A stretch of DNA of 64,000 nucleotides from assembly GCF_002270485.1 (NCBI RefSeq), contig NZ_NQOG01000002.1:124001-188000 (forward strand), given 5' to 3'. The notes below the pieces were generated by a model. The model was not told the origin of the DNA, made no database searches, and was given only the letters and a program-made list of their open reading frames with translations. Origin of the DNA: Anaerostipes hominis (ex Lee et al. 2021) (GTDB lineage: Bacteria; Bacillota; Clostridia; Lachnospirales; Lachnospiraceae). Shown here one piece after another: positions 45,821 to 55,237 of the stretch. A program made the position numbers and the translations under genes. The first letter of the stretch is position 1. Each line of letters begins with the position of its first letter.

Positions 45821-45882
45821 AACCAGGATTTCGCATAGCTTGTTATTTCCAACATCTGATGGTAAAATAAGAACCATGAATC

Positions 45883-47424
45883 ATGGGGATTCAGAAAGGA
45901 GTGTGTGCATACAATGGAAAAGAGGTCGATTTGTGTGAAAAATATATGGGAAAATTTCCGGTGATTTCTGTCTCATTAAAAGGTGTAAACGGAGACAACT
46001 TCACAACCGCCCGTTCTATGATGTGCTCCGTTGTCGGAAATGAAGCGCTGCGGTTTGAAGTTCTGGCAAAGAGCAGGCAACTGTCAAAAGTGGATAAAAT
46101 GCGGTATCATGCCTTGATCAATGTGGATGACAGCGGAAATTTTGAAATGTCGGATGAAGTGCTGATGAACAGCCTTTTGACCCTCTCCGCTCTTCTTCAA
46201 AAGCATTATGGGACAAAAGTCATTATTTTGATTGACGAATATGATGTACCGCTGGCAAAGGCGAATGAAAAGGATTATTATGATTCGATGGCTGCATTGA
46301 TCCGAAATATCTTTGGTCAAACGTTTAAGACAAATGAATCACTTTTTTTTGCTGTGCTGACTGGATGCCTACGCGTTGCAAAGGAAAGTATTTTTACAGG
46401 AATGAACAATCTGAAAGTCTTATCTATTGCAGATGTCCGTTTTGATGAATATTTTGGATTTACGGACAAAGAGGTGAGAAAAATGCTGGAATACTACGGA
46501 CTTACAGATGCCTATGATGCTGTGAAGGAATGGTATGACGGATATCGGTTTGGAAGTATTGACGTATACTGTCCGTGGGCTGTCATTAGTTATTGTGACG
46601 AGCTGGGGGCAGACAAAATGGCTGTTCCGAAAGATTACTGGTCGAACACAAGCGGCAATGATGTTGTGAGAAATTTTATTGAGAAGGCGGGCACAGGGAC
46701 GATAAAGCGAGAGATTGAAAGGCTTGTTGCGGGAGAAGCAGTATCAAAAGAACTTCATCAGGAACTAACCTATAAAGAATTGTATGATTCCATAGATAAT
46801 ATCTGGAGTGTTTTATTTACCACAGGTTACCTGACACAGCGCGGGAAAGCAATGAGTGATACTTTTCAGTTAGTGATTCCCAATATGGAAATCCGTAAGA
46901 TATTTACAAGGAAGATTATAGAACTGTTTAAGGAAAATGTATGTAAAGGTGGAGAGACATTAAATATATTCTGCAAAGTGTTGAAAAATGGTGATGCCAG
47001 GGGTGTAGAAAATCAGTTTACAGAATATTTAAAGAAAACAATTAGTATTCGGAATACATTTGTAAGAAAACAGACAAAAGAAAATTTTTATCGCGGCATT
47101 CTGTTGGAAATTTTAGGATTTAAAGAGACGTGGAGTGTAGCGTCAAACAAGGAGTCAGGGGATGGCTATAATGATATTCAGGTTGAGATTGATGACGAAG
47201 AAGTTAGAATTATTATTGAAGTTAAATATGCCCATGACGCTGATCTTGATGCTGAATGCAGGAAAGCATTAGAACAGATTGAGAAAAATAGATATGCAGA
47301 CAGGCTCTTAGCAGATGGGATGCAGAAGATTTTAAAATATGGCATTGCATGTTATAAGAAAAACTGTAAAGTTATAATCAAGAGATTTCTATTCAATGAT
47401 ACCGGCCAACAGTTTAATTGTTGA
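45883..47424 (+). pseudogene. AAA-ATPase-like/PD-(D/E)XK protein, N-terminus missing
   Basis: A 513-residue frame of the family with AAA-ATPase-like (PF09820) and C-terminal PD-(D/E)XK nuclease-like (PF08011) domains, which is often multicopy in gut anaerobes. The sequence starts near CEKYMGKFPVISVSLKGV, a block that in full-length relatives follows a segment of roughly 70 residues with the Walker A site (RPRRFGKS type). That segment is absent. Walker B (IILIDEYDVPLAKA), YDGYRFG, YWSNTSGN, YRGILLEILG and IIIEVKYA are intact. No Walker A lies in the upstream DNA. It is probably a 5'-truncated, inactive copy. Confidence 0.7.
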
Positions 47425-47432
47425 CCGGTATC
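47398..47432 (+). terminator. Hairpin at the end of the AAA-like gene
   Basis: GATACCGGCCAACA pairs with TGTTGACCGGTATC with one mismatch, overlapping the stop codon. The downstream T tract is weak. Confidence 0.55.
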
Positions 47433-47445
47433 ATTTATAAAATAA

Positions 47446-47835
47446 TCAAAGTTCTCCGGTGAGGAACTGTGCCTTTCCAAACCCAAAACTCCAGTCCGCA
47501 TCCCCGTTTTCCACGATGGAGACAAGAAGATCCTGGGGGTTGATCTGGCACCGGTCTTTTAACCGCCGGCAGAGCAGAGTATAGAGCAGTTCTTTTTTAT
47601 CCCGGGTTCTCTGTTTGCTTGTGACCCGGATGACGATCTGGTCCTTTGTCCGTTCAAATCCAAGGCCTGTGTCTAACAGGATCATCTCTTCCGGTTCATG
47701 CTGATTTACAATCTGATAGCGGTCGCGCTCGGGGATTTCAAAGGCCTCAACAGCGCACTGATGGATCGTGTCCAGAATATTTTTAAGTCTCGCTTTATCG
47801 TTTTGTTTTAACAGATCTACTTGAATTAATGGCAT
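47446..47835 (-). CDS. Tautomerase-family protein
   Basis: A 129-residue 4-oxalocrotonate-tautomerase-superfamily protein. The frame extends ten residues further, but the ATG at 47835 has AAAGGAATC before it and gives the N-terminus MPLIQVDLL, where Pro becomes the catalytic residue after removal of Met. Later blocks are IVIRVTSKQRT and NGDADWSFGFGKAQFLTGEL, typical of the longer single-chain group. The substrate is unknown. It ends beside the AAA-like remnant. Confidence 0.85.
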   Translation of the reverse strand: MPLIQVDLLKQNDKARLKNILDTIHQCAVEAFEIPERDRYQIVNQHEPEEMILLDTGLGFERTKDQIVIRVTSKQRTRDKKELLYTLLCRRLKDRCQINPQDLLVSIVENGDADWSFGFGKAQFLTGEL

Positions 47836-47922
47836 AATAGATTCCTTTCTTTCTATGATTGACATATAAAATGAATGGTGATATTATAACAGTAAAAATT
47901 AATTAGCATACGAACTAATGGG

Positions 47923-47940
47923 ATGCAAATTAATTTGTAT
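47923..47940 (+). promoter_or_regulatory. MarR-type operator before etfBA
   Basis: ATGCAAAT-TA-ATTTGTAT is a dyad with one mismatched pair. Its half-site ATGCAAA also occurs before the acyl-CoA dehydrogenase gene and the marR gene, linking etfBA to that regulon. Confidence 0.65.
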
Positions 47941-47950
47941 GGTTATCATA

Positions 47951-48018
47951 GTATACCTTATCGCGCGGAGCGCGTCAAGCCCGAAGGGCATAAAACACGG
48001 GATGCCCTTTTGGGTACA
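47951..48018. repeat. Dispersed palindromic repeat, inverted full copy in the etfBA leader
   Basis: The reverse complement reads TGTACCCAAAAGGGCATCCC, spacer, TGCCC-TTC-GGGC hairpin, CGCGC-TC-CGCGCG hairpin, GATAAGGTATAC. Relative to the unit at 31069 the first hairpin has an A-T to G-C pair change. It lies between the operator and the etfB start, so it would be in the 5' untranslated region. Confidence 0.75.
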
Positions 48019-48098
48019 GCATTTTTGAAGAGTCAGCTTTAATTTATATTAAAGAAATTTTTACAAAATATTACGTCGGTGAAGGGAGTGAAACCAAT

Positions 48099-48845
48099 AT
48101 GAGGATCTTAGTGTACTTAAAAGAAATACCTCCGGAGGAAGAGCGGGATCAATACCAGGATACAGAAGGCCTCAATGACAGCGATAAAAATGTCCTGATG
48201 GAAGCTCTGAATCTGAGGGATGAAGAAGGAGGAACGGTGACAGTCATGACCATCGGACCGTCCAGGGCGGAAAAGACGGCAAGAGAGGCATTGACCTGGG
48301 GCGTTGACCGGTCGATCCTGGTTTTACAAGGAAGGAACGGGACAGGGAATGTCCGGAAGAGCGCCAGGCTGCTTGCAAGAGCCATAGAGGCCGAAGGGGC
48401 ATTTGACATTGTGTTATGCGGCAGGCAGGCTCTCGACGGAGACGCGGCACATATGGCGGCTATGACGGCATTTTTTCTAAAGATCCCTCTTATTGCGTAT
48501 TCCAGAAGAATAGAAGCAGCAAATGGAAAGCTCTATAACTGGTGCATGTCAGAGAATGGGACAGAACAGACAGAGTGCAGCATGCCGGCACTGGTTCTTT
48601 CAGTGAAGGAGAATCAGAAAATAAGGCATCCGAATGTTGCAGATATTATGTCAGCCTATGCGGAAAGTACAGCCATTCCCGTTTTTGGAACAGGACAAAG
48701 TGAGACCGAAAGGATGATCCAAAAGGTCAGAGAATATACACCAAAAGAAACGCCGAAGAAAAGAAAGCTGCTGGATGGGAAAGATGAACAGGAATTGGCA
48801 GAAAAGCTGTATCAGGTGCTGAGAGAGCAGGACGTTTTGGAGTAG
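48099..48845 (+). CDS. etfB: Electron transfer flavoprotein, beta subunit
   Basis: A 248-residue EtfB/FixA protein: the start MRILVYLKEIP, NDSDKNVLMEALNLRD, VTVMTIGP, ARLLARAIE, ILCGRQALDGDAA-like VLCGRQALDGDAAH and the C-terminal EtfA-contact tail. With EtfA it passes electrons to or from an acyl-CoA dehydrogenase. GAAGGGAG precedes the ATG. The pair is 5 kb from the acyl-CoA dehydrogenase gene, with which it shares operator motifs. Confidence 0.92.
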   Translation: MRILVYLKEIPPEEERDQYQDTEGLNDSDKNVLMEALNLRDEEGGTVTVMTIGPSRAEKTAREALTWGVDRSILVLQGRNGTGNVRKSARLLARAIEAEGAFDIVLCGRQALDGDAAHMAAMTAFFLKIPLIAYSRRIEAANGKLYNWCMSENGTEQTECSMPALVLSVKENQKIRHPNVADIMSAYAESTAIPVFGTGQSETERMIQKVREYTPKETPKKRKLLDGKDEQELAEKLYQVLREQDVLE

Positions 48846-48857
48846 AGGGAGAGTCGT

Positions 48858-49838
48858 ATGGAGAGATCAAGAAAGATACTGATCATTGGAGAAATACAAA
48901 ATGGGAAGCCGGTTCCGGTGACATTGGAGTTGATAGGAGAGGGAAAGAGGCTTGCGTCTTTTACGGGCGCCAGACTATTTCTGGCAGTTGCAGGCAGCGG
49001 GATCCGGGGAATCTGCAGGGATCTCCTTCGGTATCCGGTGGACAGGATCATAGCGATGGATCATCCAAGATTGGAGCCTGCACAGCTGGAGGTCCACGGC
49101 AAGGTGATGGAAGTCATGATCCGGGAACAAAAACCAGATATTGTTCTGGGAGGAGGGACCTTATTTGGAAAGACGCTGATCCCCTCTGTGGCAGCAGCTC
49201 TTGGAACAGAAGTTATGACAGATGCCGTCGGCCTGGATATCGACAGAGAGACAGGAAGGTTACTTGCCATAAAACCGGCCTTTGACGGGAAGCAGATGTC
49301 AGTAGTGTCAATGCCTGAGGCTGAGGTACAAATCGCTTCTGTAAAGCCTGGAGTCTTTCAGAAATCTGATGAGACGGACAATAAAAAAGGGAACATTACT
49401 ATGATTCCGGCAGACTGGCTGGAGGATATCAAAGAGCAGAAAAAAACTCTGGATTTTATTTTTGAAGGAGATCAAAAGATTTGTCTGGAGGATGCAAAGA
49501 TCATTGCTGCCGGAGGACGGGGGCTGAAAGGGCCGGAAGGGTTTGAACTTCTGAAACGGTTTGCCGACCGCATCGGCGCTCAAATGGGCTCCACAAGACC
49601 GTGTGTGGATGCAGGGTGGACCCTGCCGGAGCAGCAGATTGGCCAGACCGGTTCCATTACGAAACCGGATCTTTATCTGGCATTTGGGATTTCCGGTGCA
49701 ATCCAGCATATGACCGGAGTCCGGGCAAAGACTGTGATCGCAGTCAATAACAACCCGAATGCTGCTATTTTTCAATACTGTGACTATGGAATCGTGGGGG
49801 ATGCCCAAAAGATACTAAAAGAATTTCTCGAAAATTAA
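48858..49838 (+). CDS. etfA: Electron transfer flavoprotein, alpha subunit
   Basis: A 326-residue EtfA/FixB protein. The N-terminal domain has the DIVLGGGTLFGKTLIPSVAAALGTEVMTDAVGLD segment (in parts), and the C-terminal FAD domain the full signature AAGGRGLKGPEGF, GAQMGSTRPCVDAGW, QIGQTGSITKPDLYLAFGISGAIQHMTG and AVNNNPNAAIF. It starts 12 bases after etfB. No ferredoxin domain is fused. A stem-loop terminator closes the pair. Confidence 0.94.
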   Translation: MERSRKILIIGEIQNGKPVPVTLELIGEGKRLASFTGARLFLAVAGSGIRGICRDLLRYPVDRIIAMDHPRLEPAQLEVHGKVMEVMIREQKPDIVLGGGTLFGKTLIPSVAAALGTEVMTDAVGLDIDRETGRLLAIKPAFDGKQMSVVSMPEAEVQIASVKPGVFQKSDETDNKKGNITMIPADWLEDIKEQKKTLDFIFEGDQKICLEDAKIIAAGGRGLKGPEGFELLKRFADRIGAQMGSTRPCVDAGWTLPEQQIGQTGSITKPDLYLAFGISGAIQHMTGVRAKTVIAVNNNPNAAIFQYCDYGIVGDAQKILKEFLEN

Positions 49839-49871
49839 AAAGAAGATCCGGTATTTCACGGATCTTCTATA
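49838..49871. terminator. Bidirectional terminator between etfA and the permease
   Basis: AGAAGATCCG (49841-49850) pairs with CGGATCTTCT (49859-49868) between two convergent genes, with A and T tracts at the sides. Confidence 0.75.
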
Positions 49872-49878
49872 GATAAGT

Positions 49879-51186
49879 TTATAATCCAAAAGAAGCTAAA
49901 ACAATAAATATTCCGCAGGATATAAATGGTATGATAATCTGCGTAACCGCAATATCCCAGTAAGCTTCTTTGTGGGTCATTTTACAGATGCCGAGCAGTG
50001 TGATCTGCGCTCCCTGATGAGGAAGTGTATCTAAAGTACCGGCTGCGATGGCAGAAATCCTGTGTACATAAGGCAGAGGGATTCCCATTTTAATATAGGT
50101 AGACTTCAAAGCATTAAAGGCAACCCCCATACCGCCGGAAGCAGAACCGCAGGCTCCTGCACAGACAGCCACGGTGATCATTACAAACACCAGAGGCGGC
50201 ATGCTCATATCTTTCAGAGCGGCAACCAGGTCGGTAAAGCCCTGGGTCTTCTGGACTACGCCTCCGAAACCGACAACAATTGCGGTATTCAGAATCGCAA
50301 CGCCGGAGTCAGAAGCACCTTTGTTGAAAACGTTGATCCATTCGTTGATTCCCTTGATCCTGTTAAACATCAGAATGGTTGCCAGGGCCACACCTGCAAA
50401 TACAGATGTTTCCACAGGGAGCTTCACGATGTTGAAGAGCACCAGAATGAGAACGATCGGAAGAACGGCGATGGCAACGTGAGGAAGACTTTTATCTTCA
50501 TCGATGGCCATCTCTTCTTCACTCAGCTGATATTTTAAGGACTTATCGATGAAACGATATCCCCTTTTTGTAAATTTTCTTGCGCGCATTTCCAGCCAGA
50601 CAAAGATCATGGCAAACATAGCCACGGTCGTAATCAGGGATGGTACAAATGCGGCTGTTGCCGGTGTGCCGAGGTTATCCATGGCAATGACATTCTGAAT
50701 AGAAGGAGAGCCGGGACCGCTCATGGACCAGGTCCAGCATCCGGCAGAGATTGCCGCCGGAATGAGCCTTCTCGTAAGGTTCGCCTCTTTGAAAAGATTC
50801 AGTGCGATTGGATAGATAACAAAGAATACAACGAAGCCACTGACTCCTCCAAAAGTCAAAAGACCGGTGATGATCATGATGATCGGTGCCACGAACTTCC
50901 CGCGGCAGAGGCCTGCGATCGCTCTGGCAATCGATTCTGCGGCTCCAGTATACTGGTAAACAGAACCAAAAAGTGCGCCGACAAAGAAGACAAGGAAATA
51001 CTTTGTCACATAGTCGGATGCTGCAGGCATAAATGCGTTTTTCAGCGAGTCCAGGATTGGAAGCCTGGAGCAGATGACCACGAAGATCGTGACAAGCGGA
51101 GCCAGGATCAAAGCACTCATCTGTTTAAATGCCAGAACTCCGAACAGGACAATCGCCAGGACTAAGACTAAGATTTGTAAATTCAC
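49879..51186 (-). CDS. GntP-family carboxylate permease
   Basis: A 435-residue membrane protein with about 12 helices. FVGALFGSVYQYTGAAESIARAIAG, SGFVVFFVIYPIALNLFKEANLTRRLIPAAI (in parts), SMSGPGSPSIQNVI and CAGACGSASGGMGVAF fit the GntP/hydroxy-acid permease group. Start is GTG with AGGAGG six bases upstream. Downstream of a CoA-transferase gene in a minus-strand operon, it probably carries a short organic acid such as 3-hydroxypropionate, 3-hydroxybutyrate or propionate. Direction of transport is unknown. Confidence 0.82.
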   Translation of the reverse strand: MNLQILVLVLAIVLFGVLAFKQMSALILAPLVTIFVVICSRLPILDSLKNAFMPAASDYVTKYFLVFFVGALFGSVYQYTGAAESIARAIAGLCRGKFVAPIIMIITGLLTFGGVSGFVVFFVIYPIALNLFKEANLTRRLIPAAISAGCWTWSMSGPGSPSIQNVIAMDNLGTPATAAFVPSLITTVAMFAMIFVWLEMRARKFTKRGYRFIDKSLKYQLSEEEMAIDEDKSLPHVAIAVLPIVLILVLFNIVKLPVETSVFAGVALATILMFNRIKGINEWINVFNKGASDSGVAILNTAIVVGFGGVVQKTQGFTDLVAALKDMSMPPLVFVMITVAVCAGACGSASGGMGVAFNALKSTYIKMGIPLPYVHRISAIAAGTLDTLPHQGAQITLLGICKMTHKEAYWDIAVTQIIIPFISCGIFIVLASFGL

Positions 51187-51212
51187 AAAAACCCTCCTTT
51201 ATTTGTGGATTG

Positions 51213-52772
51213 TTAATCGTGTTTCAGGCCCATCAGCTCATCTCTGAAAATTCTTTCATCCATGAGTTTTGGCGTACCGTCCATTTTAGGAGTGAATCCC
51301 ATATGGTCGATGATCTGTGTCTGGATATCGATGCCGGGTGCAACCTCTGTCAGATAGACACCGTCTTTTCTGAGTTCAAAGACAGCGCGCTCTGTGATAT
51401 AGAGAACCGGCTGGCCGACTTTATTTGCGTATTCGCCGCTGAATGTGATCTGTTCTACCGTGTCCAGGAACTTATTAGATTTTCCTTCCTGATCAATGAT
51501 AAGCTTTCCATCTTTTACAGACGTTTTTAAACCGCCGGCAGTAAAGGTTCCGCAGAAGTAGCAGCGTTTTGCATTCTGAGTAATGTTTACAAATCCGCCG
51601 CAGCCTGCAATCCTCGGACCGAACTTGCTGACGTTGATGTTTCCGTCTTTATCTGCCTGTGCAAGGCCTAAGAATGCATAGTCAACTCCGCCTCCGTCAT
51701 AGAAATCAAACTGGTACGGCTGGTCTAAAATACATTCGGGATTGACGGAACCTCCAAATTTGGCTCCTCCCTGAGGCACGCCGCCGACAGGCCCTGCCTC
51801 TACGGTCAGAGTCATATAATCTCCGATGCCTTCCTCATTGGCAACCATAGAGATATATTCAGGAATACCGATTCCTAAGTTGACCACGGTATTTTCCGTC
51901 AGTTCCATGGCAGCTCTCCGGCCGATGATCTTTTTTGCGGAAAGAGGAGGATATTCAAGGCTGCTTAAAGGAATACGGAAGTCTCCGGTCATTGCACCGT
52001 CATAGTCACATCCTACACACTGTTCGTGGTCTTGCATATTTTCCACTTCCACGACTGCATCCACATAGATTCCGGGGATCTTGACTAATTTTGGATCTAA
52101 GGTACCGTCTGCGACGACCTTTTCCACCTGCACCACAACTTTTCCGCCGCTGTTCTTCACTGCCTGAGCCATGGTTGTGACTTCTGTTGTACAGCATTCA
52201 TGGGAAAGTGTCACGTTGCCGTGCTCGTCAGCATATGTACCCCGGATGAATCCGATGTTCAGCGGAAAAGATTTATATAGTAATTTATCTTCTCCTAAGA
52301 TTTCTACCACATCTACGATGTCCTCGGTCGTAATGTCATTTAATTTGCCGCCTTCAATGCGCGGGTCGGCAAATGTATTTAATCCCACATGAGTGATCAC
52401 GCCGGGTTTGTGACCGGCGATGGCACGGTAGAGCTGTGCCAGAGTGCCCTGCGGCAGATTGTATCCTTCAATTTTGTTATCAAGGACCAGCTGTCCAAGC
52501 GTCGGGACCATGTTCCAGTGTCCGCCGATGACACGTTTGGTCATTCCTTCGTGGGCAAAATGATCCGCACCGCTTCCGTCACGGTTTCCCTGGGCAGCAG
52601 CGTAAAATAAAGTCAGGTTTTTCGGAGAACCGGTTTCCAAAAATCTTTTTTCCAGAGCTTTTGTAAGGGCTTCCGGCATTCCGCTGGCAACAAATCCGCT
52701 GGTAGTGACGGTTGTATTATCTTCTACCAGGGCAGCGGCCTGATCTGCTGTAATAATCTTAACTTTTCCCAT
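51213..52772 (-). CDS. Propionate CoA-transferase-like acyl-CoA:carboxylate CoA-transferase
   Basis: A 519-residue family I CoA-transferase in which both subunit halves are fused. It parallels Clostridium propionicum Pct as I recall that sequence nearly from end to end: KIITADQAAALV, TTSGFVASGMPEAL, KRFLETGSPKNLT, AQGNRDGSGADHFAHEGMTKR, KNSGGKVVVQVEKVV, SAKKIIGRRAAMEL, the catalytic Glu in LTVEAGPVGGVPQGGAKFGG, YDGGGVDYAFLGLAQ and GFVNITQNA. Pct swaps CoA among acetate, propionate, acrylate, lactate and 3-hydroxypropionate. It lies in an operon with the crotonase and permease. Confidence 0.9.
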   Translation of the reverse strand: MGKVKIITADQAAALVEDNTTVTTSGFVASGMPEALTKALEKRFLETGSPKNLTLFYAAAQGNRDGSGADHFAHEGMTKRVIGGHWNMVPTLGQLVLDNKIEGYNLPQGTLAQLYRAIAGHKPGVITHVGLNTFADPRIEGGKLNDITTEDIVDVVEILGEDKLLYKSFPLNIGFIRGTYADEHGNVTLSHECCTTEVTTMAQAVKNSGGKVVVQVEKVVADGTLDPKLVKIPGIYVDAVVEVENMQDHEQCVGCDYDGAMTGDFRIPLSSLEYPPLSAKKIIGRRAAMELTENTVVNLGIGIPEYISMVANEEGIGDYMTLTVEAGPVGGVPQGGAKFGGSVNPECILDQPYQFDFYDGGGVDYAFLGLAQADKDGNINVSKFGPRIAGCGGFVNITQNAKRCYFCGTFTAGGLKTSVKDGKLIIDQEGKSNKFLDTVEQITFSGEYANKVGQPVLYITERAVFELRKDGVYLTEVAPGIDIQTQIIDHMGFTPKMDGTPKLMDERIFRDELMGLKHD

Positions 52773-52793
52773 AGTTTTTCTCCTTCATTTATT

Positions 52794-53570
52794 TTAGAAA
52801 TCTTTTAAATCTGCTTTGCGTTTTTCAAGAAATGCAGTCATGCCTTCTTTTTTGTCTTCCGTAGAAAATGCGAGTCCGAATAAATCTGCTTCTAATGTAA
52901 GTCCGCTGCTTAAATCGGTGTCCATGCCTGTGTTGATCGCTTCTTTTGCAAGAGAGATTGCATAGCTTCCTTTGGACATGATCTTAGCTGCCATCTTTTT
53001 GCAGTAATCAATCAGTTCTGCCTGAGGAACTACCTTGTTTGCAAGTCCGATCCTGTAAGCTTCTTCGGCGTCAATCTGGTCACAGGTAAAGATCAGTTCT
53101 TTTGCACGTCCTTTTCCGACTAAGCGGGAGAGACGCTGTGTTCCTCCGAATCCCGGGAGGATTCCGAGTCCTGTTTCCGGCTGTGCGAATCTTGCATTTT
53201 CTGCGGCTACACGGATATCACAGGCCATGGAGATCTCACATCCGCCTCCGAGAGCATATCCATTGACAGCGGCGATCGTTACCTGAGGCATTGTCTCTAA
53301 TTTAAGGAATGCTTCCTTTGCCAGCAGACCCATCTGTCTTCCTTCCGCAGGAGTGGCATTGACCATTTCAGAAATATCGGCTCCGGCTACAAATGATTTT
53401 TCTCCTGATCCTGTAAGGATAACGACTCTGATGTCCTTGCGGCGGGAGATCTCGGAAAAGCACTGGTCTAATTCTGCTAATGTCTCACTGTTTAAGGCAT
53501 TTAAAGATTTTGGTCTGTTGATTGTAACTACTGCGATCTCGTTTTCTACTTCCATTAATAAATTGTTCAT
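52794..53570 (-). CDS. Enoyl-CoA hydratase (crotonase), possible 3-hydroxypropionyl-CoA dehydratase
   Basis: A protein of 258 residues of the crotonase family: TINRPKSLNALN, KSFVAGADISEM for CoA and oxyanion binding, GYALGGGCEISMACD with the first catalytic Glu and ARFAQPETGLGILPGFGGTQRL with the second, so it should hydrate or dehydrate enoyl-CoAs. The ATG at 53570 has AAGGAGG at eight bases, so the upstream ATG at 53600 is not used. It is first in a minus-strand operon with the CoA-transferase, divergent from the acyl-CoA dehydrogenase. Confidence 0.92.
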   Translation of the reverse strand: MNNLLMEVENEIAVVTINRPKSLNALNSETLAELDQCFSEISRRKDIRVVILTGSGEKSFVAGADISEMVNATPAEGRQMGLLAKEAFLKLETMPQVTIAAVNGYALGGGCEISMACDIRVAAENARFAQPETGLGILPGFGGTQRLSRLVGKGRAKELIFTCDQIDAEEAYRIGLANKVVPQAELIDYCKKMAAKIMSKGSYAISLAKEAINTGMDTDLSSGLTLEADLFGLAFSTEDKKEGMTAFLEKRKADLKDF

Positions 53571-53679
53571 TCTAAATCCTCCTTGAAATGACATATACAT
53601 TACACTTAATCAGCTCTTGTTAGAAAATTAACATATTGGCGTGCAAATATTTAGGATACAAAATATTATTTATGCTTCT

Positions 53680-53828
53680 AATATGGACTATATTTGCATG
53701 TTTGTCAATGGTTTATCAATATATTTTATTTAAATTGTATAATTCTATAAAAGATTATAAAAGTTTATTGACAATATGCACAAGGGGTGATATATTTAGC
53801 TTACAAAATATTAGTATGCAAATATAGG
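53680..53828. promoter_or_regulatory. Divergent promoters with MarR-type operators
   Basis: Rightward: TTGACA (53768-53773), 17 bases, TATATT (53791-53796). Leftward, on the minus strand: TTGACA (53708-53703), 17 bases, CATATT (53685-53680). CTATATTTGCAT (53689-53700), in the leftward spacer, is the exact inverted copy of ATGCAAATATAG (53816-53827), just after the rightward start point. Each site could block one promoter. Confidence 0.75.
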
Positions 53829-53878
53829 GAAACAAAATGGTAAATTTATGTTAAGTTTGGTGAAAGGAGTGATTATTT

Positions 53879-55021
53879 ATGAATTTTGAATTAACGGAAC
53901 AGCAGGCAGCCATTCAGGAGACAGCAAGAAACTTTGCTCAGACAGAGTTACAGCCGGGAGTGCTCGAGAGAGATGCCAACAGTGAATTTCCGGTAGATCT
54001 CTATAAGAAGATGGGAGAACTGGGACTGATCGGACTTCCTTATCCGAAAGAAGTCGGAGGCCAGGGAGCCGATTACCTGTCTTATGTATTGGCAGTGGAG
54101 GAGATCTCTAAAGTAGATGCTTCTGTGGGTATTTCTTATTCTGTATCCACTTCTTTATATGGAGGAAGCATCATGAACTCTGACGCTCCGGTCGAGAAAA
54201 AGAATGAATTTCTGGCGCCGGTATTGTCCGGACAGCACTTCGGATCTTTCGGACTCACGGAACCAAATGCGGGATCTGATGCGGGCGGATGTGTAACCGT
54301 TGCTGAAAAAGACGGGGATGAGTACATATTAAACGGTATGAAGTGTTTCAATACGAATGGACCTTTAGCCGATTATACGGCAGTATATGCCCTGACGGAA
54401 CCTGAGAAAAAAGCCAAGGGACTGTCCTGTTTCGTGGTGAAGAAAGGAACTCCCGGATTTTCAGTGGGCAAAGTGGAAGACAAGATGGGAATCCGTTCCG
54501 CGCAGGTTTCAGAGATGATCCTGGAAAATGTACGGGTGCCGGCAGAAAATATGATCGTTCCTTCCGGAGACGGATTTAAACTGGCTATGAAGACTCTGGA
54601 CGGAGGCCGTATCGGTGTTGCCGCACAGGGACTTGGAATTGCAGAAGGTGCATTTGAGATTGCAAAAGAATACTTAAAGACGAGAGAGCAGTTCGGCAAA
54701 CCATTATACAGGAACCAGTATCTTGCATTTAAGATGGCGGAACTTGAAATGGAAATTGACGCTGCAAAGCTCATGCTTTATAAAGCTGCTACCGACAAAC
54801 AGGAAGGAAGACCATATTCTATTCCGGCCGCAAAGGCAAAATACCTCTGTACAGAGGCGGCAATGCATGTGACAACAGAGGCGGTGCAGATGCTGGGAGG
54901 AAACGGTTACATGAAGGGATACCATGTAGAGCGCATGATGAGAGATGCCAAGATCACTCAGATCTACGAGGGAACCAACGAGATCCAGAAACTCGTGGTC
55001 AGCGGAGCGATTTTCAGATAG
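53879..55021 (+). CDS. Acyl-CoA dehydrogenase, possible acryloyl-CoA reductase
   Basis: A 380-residue FAD enzyme: FELTEQQAAIQETARNFAQ at the N-terminus, FGSFGLTEPNAGSDAGG, MGIRSAQVSEMILENVRVPAENM, LDGGRIGVAAQGLG, YLKTREQFGKP, EAVQMLGGNGYMKGYHVERMMRDAKI and the catalytic Glu in IYEGTNEIQK. It is of the short-chain/butyryl type. With etfBA under the same operator and a Pct-like transferase alongside, acryloyl-CoA or crotonyl-CoA reduction is likely. GAAAGGAG precedes the ATG. Confidence 0.93.
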   Translation: MNFELTEQQAAIQETARNFAQTELQPGVLERDANSEFPVDLYKKMGELGLIGLPYPKEVGGQGADYLSYVLAVEEISKVDASVGISYSVSTSLYGGSIMNSDAPVEKKNEFLAPVLSGQHFGSFGLTEPNAGSDAGGCVTVAEKDGDEYILNGMKCFNTNGPLADYTAVYALTEPEKKAKGLSCFVVKKGTPGFSVGKVEDKMGIRSAQVSEMILENVRVPAENMIVPSGDGFKLAMKTLDGGRIGVAAQGLGIAEGAFEIAKEYLKTREQFGKPLYRNQYLAFKMAELEMEIDAAKLMLYKAATDKQEGRPYSIPAAKAKYLCTEAAMHVTTEAVQMLGGNGYMKGYHVERMMRDAKITQIYEGTNEIQKLVVSGAIFR

Positions 55022-55052
55022 TCTGTTTTTGGAATATGAATCCTAAGTTTTC

Positions 55053-55081
55053 AGGGATGTCAATTATGGCATCCCCTTTTC
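55053..55081 (+). terminator. Terminator after the acyl-CoA dehydrogenase
   Basis: GGGATG (55054-55059) and CATCCC (55070-55075) with a ten-base loop and TTTT. Confidence 0.65.
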
Positions 55082-55140
55082 ATGCTTTACAAGGATGACT
55101 TTGCTTTAGGATAAAAGCCTTAAAATTATAGTATGTCTTC

Positions 55141-55207
55141 TTGACAGAAGTTTTTGTAACAGATATGATGAAATATATAGTATGCAAACAGTTTGAAGTG
55201 TTTGCAT
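55141..55207 (+). promoter_or_regulatory. marR promoter and autoregulatory operator
   Basis: TTGACA (55141-55146), 17 bases, TATGAT (55164-55169). A perfect 9-bp dyad, ATGCAAACA (55182-55190) and TGTTTGCAT (55199-55207), lies just after the expected start point. It shares ATGCAAA with the sites at 47923 and 53816, supporting one regulon headed by this MarR protein. Confidence 0.78.
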
Positions 55208-55237
55208 GTAGTTTTGTGTAGGAGGGAAAAGGAACGG

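Noticed and set aside
50062-50538. A 158-residue plus-strand frame inside the GntP permease gene
   Set aside because: It has His- and Gln-rich shadow composition and is fully covered by the permease on the other strand.
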